NCBI GenBank assembly: GCA_016200675.1
Contig: JACQEH010000082.1
Coordinates: forward strand, 1 to 9,626
Origin: Chloroflexota bacterium
GTDB taxonomy: Bacteria; Chloroflexota; Limnocylindria; Limnocylindrales; CSP1-4
DNA: 9,626 nucleotides
Direction: 5' to 3'
The notes beneath the pieces were generated by a model, which had not been told where the DNA came from, searched no databases, and saw nothing but the letters and a program-made list of their open reading frames with translations. A program made the translations under genes and the position numbers. Shown here piece after piece: positions 6,454 to 9,626 of this stretch. Numbering within the stretch: position 1 is the stretch's first letter; the number at the start of each line of letters is the position of its first letter.

Positions 6454-6819
6454 ATGCCCCGACAGATGCCCAGCTTCACCAAGTCGTCGCCGGAGCTGGT
6501 CGCCCGCTTCAGCGCGGTGATGGATCGCCACGCCGCCCCGGATATCGTCCGCAAGCAGATGTTCGGCTACCCCGGGGCGTGGATCGGCGGCCACATGCTG
6601 ACCGGCCTGTTCGGCGAGGAATGGTGGGTCCGCGTGCCGGATCGTGACCGCGAAGCGCTGCTCTCGATGCCTGGCGCCCATCCGCTCGAGGTGATGCCCG
6701 GCAAGGCGATGGGCAGCTCGGTATCGCTGCCGGCCGACGTGGTCGCCCGCGACGAGGACCTCGACCGCTGGCTGGGCCTGGCCATCGCCCACGCCCGATC
6801 GCTGCCGCCGAAGAAGTAG
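6454..6819 (+). CDS. TfoX N-terminal domain (TfoX/Sxy-like) protein
   Basis: This 121-residue protein has the single TfoX_N domain. Visible features are the helical opening SPELVARFSAVMDRHAAPDI, RKQMFGYPGAWIGGHMLTGLFGEEWWVRV (33-61), the block PGAHPLEVMPGKAMGSSVSLP (73-93) and the ending LDRWLGLAIAHARSLPPK. The MFGYPxxxxxGxMxxGL and PMPG-like motifs are typical. In gamma-proteobacteria Sxy/TfoX activates competence genes with CRP, but stand-alone TfoX_N proteins are widespread in other phyla with no known role, so no competence function is claimed. GGAG lies seven bases before the ATG at 6454. The gene follows the phosphoesterase by 20 bp and is likely translated from the same mRNA. It converges on fumC, stop to stop across 48 bp. 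Confidence 0.85.
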   Translation: MPRQMPSFTKSSPELVARFSAVMDRHAAPDIVRKQMFGYPGAWIGGHMLTGLFGEEWWVRVPDRDREALLSMPGAHPLEVMPGKAMGSSVSLPADVVARDEDLDRWLGLAIAHARSLPPKK

Positions 6820-6845
6820 GGGCCGCGACCCGTCGAACCCGGCCC
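6820..6845. terminator. Weak candidate bidirectional terminator hairpin
   Basis: Between the convergent TfoX-like and fumC genes, GGGCCG (6820-6825) pairs with CGGCCC (6840-6845) across a 14-base loop. There is no U-tract on either side, so this would be a non-canonical hairpin at best. Confidence 0.25.
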
Positions 6846-6867
6846 TTCGCGCCACGCCCCTCAAGCG

Positions 6868-8289
6868 TCAGCTGGCGGCCGGCCTCGTCATGGCCACCGG
6901 GTCGATGGCGGCGTCGAACTCGGCGGCGGTGAGGTAGCCGAGCGCGAGCGCCGCCGCCCGCAGGGTGGTCCCCTCGTGGTGGGCCTTCTTGGCGATCTCC
7001 GCCGCCCGGTCGTAGCCGATCGATGGCGCCAGCGCCGTGACCAGCATCAGCGAGCTGTCGAGATGCTCGCGGATCCTGACGGTGTCGGCCTCGAGGCCCT
7101 CGACGCAGAACTCCCGGAAGGACCGGCAGGCATCGGTCAGGAGCTCGATCCCGTGGAGCAGGTCGTGGGCGATGACGGGCTTGAAGACGTTGAGCTCGAA
7201 GTTGCCCTGCGACCCGGCGATGGTGATGGCGGCGTCGTAGCCGAAGACCTGGACGCAGACCATGGTCAGCGCCTCGGCCTGGGTGGGGTTCACCTTGCCC
7301 GGCATGATCGAGGAGCCGGGCTCGTTCTCCGGCAGCCGGAGCTCCCCGAGGCCGGCCCGCGGGCCCGAGCCCAGCCAGCGGATGTCGTTGGCGATCTTCA
7401 TCAGGCTCGTGGCGAGGGTCCTGACCGCGCCGGAGGCGAAGACCGTGGCCTCCTGGCCCGCCAGGGCCTGGAACTTGTTCGGCGCCGTCACGAACGGCAG
7501 GCCAGTCAGGTCCGCGATCCGCCGGGCGACCCGCTCCGCGAACTCCGGGTGGGCGTTCAGGCCGGTCCCGACGGCCGTGCCGCCCAGGGCGATCTCGTAC
7601 AACCCCGGCAGCGCCGCCTCCAGCCGGCCGATCCCCCCGTCAAGCTGGGCGACGTAGCCGCTGAATTCCTGGCCGAGCGTCAGCGGCACCGCATCCTGGA
7701 GATGCGTCCGGCCGATCTTGACGATCGCCTCGAAGTCGCGGCGCTTGCCATCGAGGGCGCCGCGGAGGGCCCGCACGCTCGGGATGAGGCCCTCCACGAG
7801 GGCCATCGCGACGGCCATGTGGAGCGCGGTCGGGAACGTGTCGTTGCTCGACTGGCTGCGATTGACGTCGTCGTTCGGATGGATCGGCTTTTTGCCGCCC
7901 CGCGTGCCGGTCGCGATTTCGTTGGCCCGCCCGGCGATGACCTCGTTGACGTTCATGTTCGACTGGGTGCCCGAGCCCGTCTGCCAGACACGGAGCGGGA
8001 ACTCGGCGGCGAGGGCGCCGGCGGCGACCTCGTCGGCCGCCCGGACGATGAGCTCGCGCTTCTCGGCGGGGAGGAGCCCGAGCTCGCCGTTCACCTCGGC
8101 GGCGGCACGCTTCAGGATTCCGAAGGCCCGGACGATCCCAGCCGGCATCGTGTCGTGGCTGATCGCGAAGTGGTGAAGGCTGCGCTGGGTCTGGGCGCCC
8201 CAGTAGTGCTCGGCAGGGACGTCGATGGCGCCCATCGAGTCCGATTCGTTCCGGGTGGCGCCGGTCGCGGCGGGGTGGTCGTCGCTCAC
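6868..8289 (-). CDS. fumC: Fumarate hydratase class II
   Basis: This is the iron-independent, tetrameric TCA-cycle fumarase (fumarate to malate, cytoplasmic). The 473-residue length is near the usual 460-470. Substrate and catalytic motifs are all present: the TGSGTQSNMNVNE loop (104-116), DDVNRSQSSNDTFPTA (140-155), the conserved histidine H196 in GRTHLQDA, and the superfamily signature GSSIMPGKVNP (325-335) whose second serine is the catalytic base. KVNPTQ then E338 is typical of class II fumarase; aspartase usually has a different residue pattern after this loop, so fumarase is preferred but not proven. The GTG at 8289 leaves about 18 variable residues before the conserved MGAIDVPAEHYWGAQTQRS. 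It is supported by a CATACT hexamer six bases upstream. The open frame continues upstream antisense to the DUF2652 gene and is not coding there. Confidence 0.95.
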   Translation of the reverse strand: MSDDHPAATGATRNESDSMGAIDVPAEHYWGAQTQRSLHHFAISHDTMPAGIVRAFGILKRAAAEVNGELGLLPAEKRELIVRAADEVAAGALAAEFPLRVWQTGSGTQSNMNVNEVIAGRANEIATGTRGGKKPIHPNDDVNRSQSSNDTFPTALHMAVAMALVEGLIPSVRALRGALDGKRRDFEAIVKIGRTHLQDAVPLTLGQEFSGYVAQLDGGIGRLEAALPGLYEIALGGTAVGTGLNAHPEFAERVARRIADLTGLPFVTAPNKFQALAGQEATVFASGAVRTLATSLMKIANDIRWLGSGPRAGLGELRLPENEPGSSIMPGKVNPTQAEALTMVCVQVFGYDAAITIAGSQGNFELNVFKPVIAHDLLHGIELLTDACRSFREFCVEGLEADTVRIREHLDSSLMLVTALAPSIGYDRAAEIAKKAHHEGTTLRAAALALGYLTAAEFDAAIDPVAMTRPAAS

Positions 8290-8295
8290 GCTGGG

Positions 8296-8301
8296 AGTAT
8301 G
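8296..8301 (-). promoter_or_regulatory. Predicted -10 element of fumC (leaderless)
   Basis: On the minus strand CATACT (four matches to TATAAT) lies six bases before the GTG at 8289. No Shine-Dalgarno sequence intervenes and no good -35 box was seen. Confidence 0.4.
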
Positions 8302-8347
8302 GCGCGGTCGGATTGCTCCTGTTCGCTGCGCGTCGGCTGGGACGGAT

Positions 8348-8374
8348 CGGCGTTCGGCCGACCGCGGCGTTCGG
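8348..8374 (+). repeat. 10-bp direct repeat with 17-bp period in the fumC/DUF2652 gap
   Basis: CGGCGTTCGG occurs exactly at 8348-8357 and again at 8365-8374. It lies upstream of fumC and 34 bp before the DUF2652 -35 box. It may be a regulator site or chance in GC-rich DNA. Confidence 0.3.
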
Positions 8375-8398
8375 TCGCGGGTGGTGGGCATGACCGAA
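8370..8398. repeat. 7-bp inverted repeat upstream of the MerR-type promoter
   Basis: TTCGGTC (8370-8376) and GACCGAA (8392-8398) are perfect inverted arms with centres 22 bp apart, about two helical turns. The position just upstream of the DUF2652 -35 box would suit an upstream activator or a second operator. No function is proven. Confidence 0.3.
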
Positions 8399-8407
8399 AT
8401 CTGGGTC

Positions 8408-8438
8408 TTGACATTGGAGCGACTCCAAGGTCTAGCGT
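8408..8438 (+). promoter_or_regulatory. MerR-family-type promoter and operator of the DUF2652-SRPBCC operon
   Basis: A perfect -35 box TTGACA (8408-8413) and a -10 box TAGCGT (8433-8438) are separated by 19 bp, longer than the normal 17. The spacer holds a perfect dyad, TTGGAG-CGA-CTCCAA (8414-8428). Extended arms GACATTGGAG (8410-8419) and CTCCAAGGTC (8423-8432) match at nine of ten positions. A dyad lying between the boxes of an over-long spacer is the hallmark of promoters activated by MerR-family regulators (ZntR, CueR, SoxR and relatives), which untwist the DNA to realign the boxes. The -10 box ends seven bases before the ATG at 8446, so the mRNA should be leaderless. No merR-like gene is in the window. 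Confidence 0.75.
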
Positions 8439-8445
8439 GCTGCGC

Positions 8446-9567
8446 ATGGCCACGACTCCGGAACGCGGATACCTCATCATCGCGGATCTCACGGGCTACA
8501 CCGCGTACCTCTCGCGAGGCGAGATCGAGCACGCCCCGGCGATCGCCGGCGACCTCCTCGAGACCATCGTCGGGCGGCTCGAGCCGCCGTTCCGGCTGGC
8601 GAAGCTCGAGGGCGACGCGGCCTTCCTGTTCGTCGAGGACGGGCGCGCGGAGGGCTCGCTGCTCCTCGATGCGGTCGAGGCGGCATATCTCGCCTTCCGC
8701 CGTCGGCTCCGAAGCATCGAGCAGGCGTCCGCCTGCGATTGCACGGCCTGCAGCCAGGCGCCCCGACTCGACCTGAAGTTCTTCCTCCACCACGGTGAGT
8801 ACGTTCGGACCAGGATCGCGGGGCGGGACGAGCTCGCCGGGCCATCGATCATCCTCGTCCACCGCCTGCTGAAGGGTGCGACCGCGACCGCGGCGCGCGG
8901 CGCCGATGGGCGGGCCTGGGGATTCGCGGTGCTCACCGCCGACGCCGTGAGGGCGATGGGCCTGGCCAGCGCGGGATTGGGCGCCACGGAATCGGCCGAG
9001 GAGATCGAGCACCTCGGGACGGTTCGCACGCACGTCCTCGACCTGGAGCGACGTTGGCAGCTGGAGACCAAGCGCCATCGCGTCGAGATCGACGATGGCC
9101 GCGCCCTTGTCGATCTCCGCACGGTCGTGTCCGCCGAGCCGTCGACGGTCTGGGCCTACCTCACGTCCCCAGGGCTTCGGCCGACGTGGGAGGGTCCGAT
9201 CCTCATTTCCGAGGCGGTCGAGGACGCGCGCCGTGGCGTGGGGACCCGAGCGCGCTGCGTCACTGGCCGACTTGCCACGCTCGAGGAGATCGTCGACTGG
9301 CAGCCCTTCGAGCACGTCGCATACCGGCTGGCCGTCCCGGGCCTCGGGGCCGCAGACGCGTCCTACGACCTCACGCCGGAATCCGGCGGAACGGTCGTTC
9401 GCGCCCGCTGGGCGGTCGCCGGCCCGGAAGCCATCGACGCCGTCGTCGTCGCGCGGCTTCGCCGGGACAAGGCGGACGCGCTCCAGCGCCTCACAGCGGT
9501 CTTCGCACTCACGAAGACGCCGAGATCCGTGGCCGGCCGGCCGCTCACGAGGGAGGGAATCGCATGA
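8446..9567 (+). CDS. DUF2652 (cyclase-fold) / SRPBCC fusion protein
   Basis: This is a 373-residue soluble protein with two domains. Residues 7-210 are DUF2652: YLIIADLTGYTAYLSRGEIEHA (9-30), PPFRLAKLEGDAAFLFVEDG (47-66), a CDCTAC motif (C97, C99, C102) and LDLKFFLHHGEYVRTRIAGRDELAGPSIILVHRLLKG (108-144). ADLTGYT and KLEGDAAF recall the two metal-binding aspartates of class III nucleotidyl cyclases (D14, D57), but the Asn of the cyclase VNxAxR motif appears to be replaced (IILVHR, with R140 kept). Catalysis is therefore doubtful. Residues about 220-355 form an SRPBCC/START-like domain (VDLRTVVSAEPSTVWAYLTSPGLRPTWEGP, then EIVDWQPFEHVAYRL and TVVRARWAV), a fold with a deep pocket for hydrophobic ligands. 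The promoter is MerR-type. The stop overlaps the next ATG (ATGA), so the two genes are coupled. A sensor or effector role is inferred; no reaction is assigned. Confidence 0.85.
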   Translation: MATTPERGYLIIADLTGYTAYLSRGEIEHAPAIAGDLLETIVGRLEPPFRLAKLEGDAAFLFVEDGRAEGSLLLDAVEAAYLAFRRRLRSIEQASACDCTACSQAPRLDLKFFLHHGEYVRTRIAGRDELAGPSIILVHRLLKGATATAARGADGRAWGFAVLTADAVRAMGLASAGLGATESAEEIEHLGTVRTHVLDLERRWQLETKRHRVEIDDGRALVDLRTVVSAEPSTVWAYLTSPGLRPTWEGPILISEAVEDARRGVGTRARCVTGRLATLEEIVDWQPFEHVAYRLAVPGLGAADASYDLTPESGGTVVRARWAVAGPEAIDAVVVARLRRDKADALQRLTAVFALTKTPRSVAGRPLTREGIA

Positions 9568-9626
9568 TCAGGTATTCGTCCGACATCACCATCGCCAGGC
9601 CCCAGAAGGTCGTCTTCGACGCCCTC
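9564..9626 (+). CDS. SRPBCC family protein (5' end only)
   Basis: Only 21 residues are visible before the right edge: MIRYSSDITIARPQKVVFDAL. A first beta strand followed by IARPxxVVFDAL is the usual start of SRPBCC / polyketide-cyclase-like proteins. GGGAGGGA (9551-9558) precedes the ATG by five bases. The ATG overlaps the preceding stop codon (ATGA), indicating an operon in which the partner also carries an SRPBCC domain. The assignment is tentative because the fragment is short. Confidence 0.6.
   Translation, partial: MIRYSSDITIARPQKVVFDAL

Noticed and set aside
6976..8445. Upstream extension of the DUF2652 frame through fumC
   Set aside because: Antisense to fumC; the recognised domain starts directly at ATG 8446, which has a matching promoter.
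8290..9315. Upstream extension of the fumC frame to an 815-residue protein
   Set aside because: The extra part is antisense to the DUF2652 gene and lacks motifs; a normal-length FumC starts at 8289.
1..9626. CRISPR array, tRNA, rRNA, riboswitch, insertion sequence or phage remnants
   Set aside because: No regularly spaced repeats, no tRNA-like cloverleaf with its conserved TTCGANNC arm in a gene gap, no transposase or integrase motif was seen; gaps are too short for most structured RNAs.

Overview
The window is very GC-rich, densely coding DNA with short intergenic gaps, frequent GTG starts and several genes that appear to start without a leader. The gene content (DUF2277, DUF4260, DUF2652, standalone homocysteine S-methyltransferase, class II fumarase, tryptophanase) and this style suggest a soil or freshwater Chloroflexota (Limnocylindria-like) or possibly an actinobacterium. 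That placement is inference. No rRNA, tRNA, insertion sequence, integrase, phage gene or CRISPR array was seen; this looks like ordinary chromosomal housekeeping DNA.

Layout, left to right. Minus strand: the start of a DUF4260 membrane protein (runs off the left edge) overlapped by a DUF2277 gene. A divergent promoter at about 480-503 separates these from a plus-strand membrane protein that resembles two-TM ion channels. Next is a plus-strand tryptophanase (tnaA) with an internal deletion plus frameshift, followed by an AlkA-type DNA-3-methyladenine glycosylase. The glycosylase converges on a minus-strand homocysteine S-methyltransferase, behind which lies a 96-residue orphan gene. Divergent from that orphan are a secreted lipoprotein metallophosphoesterase and a TfoX N-terminal-domain protein (plus, probable operon). 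These converge on a minus-strand fumC. Divergent from fumC is a plus-strand DUF2652-SRPBCC fusion gene, translationally coupled (ATGA) to a second SRPBCC gene that leaves the right edge.

The most interesting regulatory element is the fumC/DUF2652 intergenic region. The DUF2652 promoter has a perfect TTGACA -35 box, a 19-bp spacer filled by a near-perfect dyad (TTGGAG-CGA-CTCCAA core) and a TAGCGT -10 box: the architecture of MerR-family activated promoters. No MerR gene lies in the window. The controlled protein carries a cyclase-like metal-binding core and a CxCxxC motif, so a metal- or thiol-responsive module is a reasonable hypothesis.

A second theme is that at least five genes have a TANNNT-like -10 hexamer 6-7 nt before the start codon, which predicts leaderless mRNAs. 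Genes with a longer leader (channel-like protein, methyltransferase) instead carry clear Shine-Dalgarno sequences. The broken tnaA is either a genuine recent pseudogene or an assembly collapse at a GCCCC-repeat tract.
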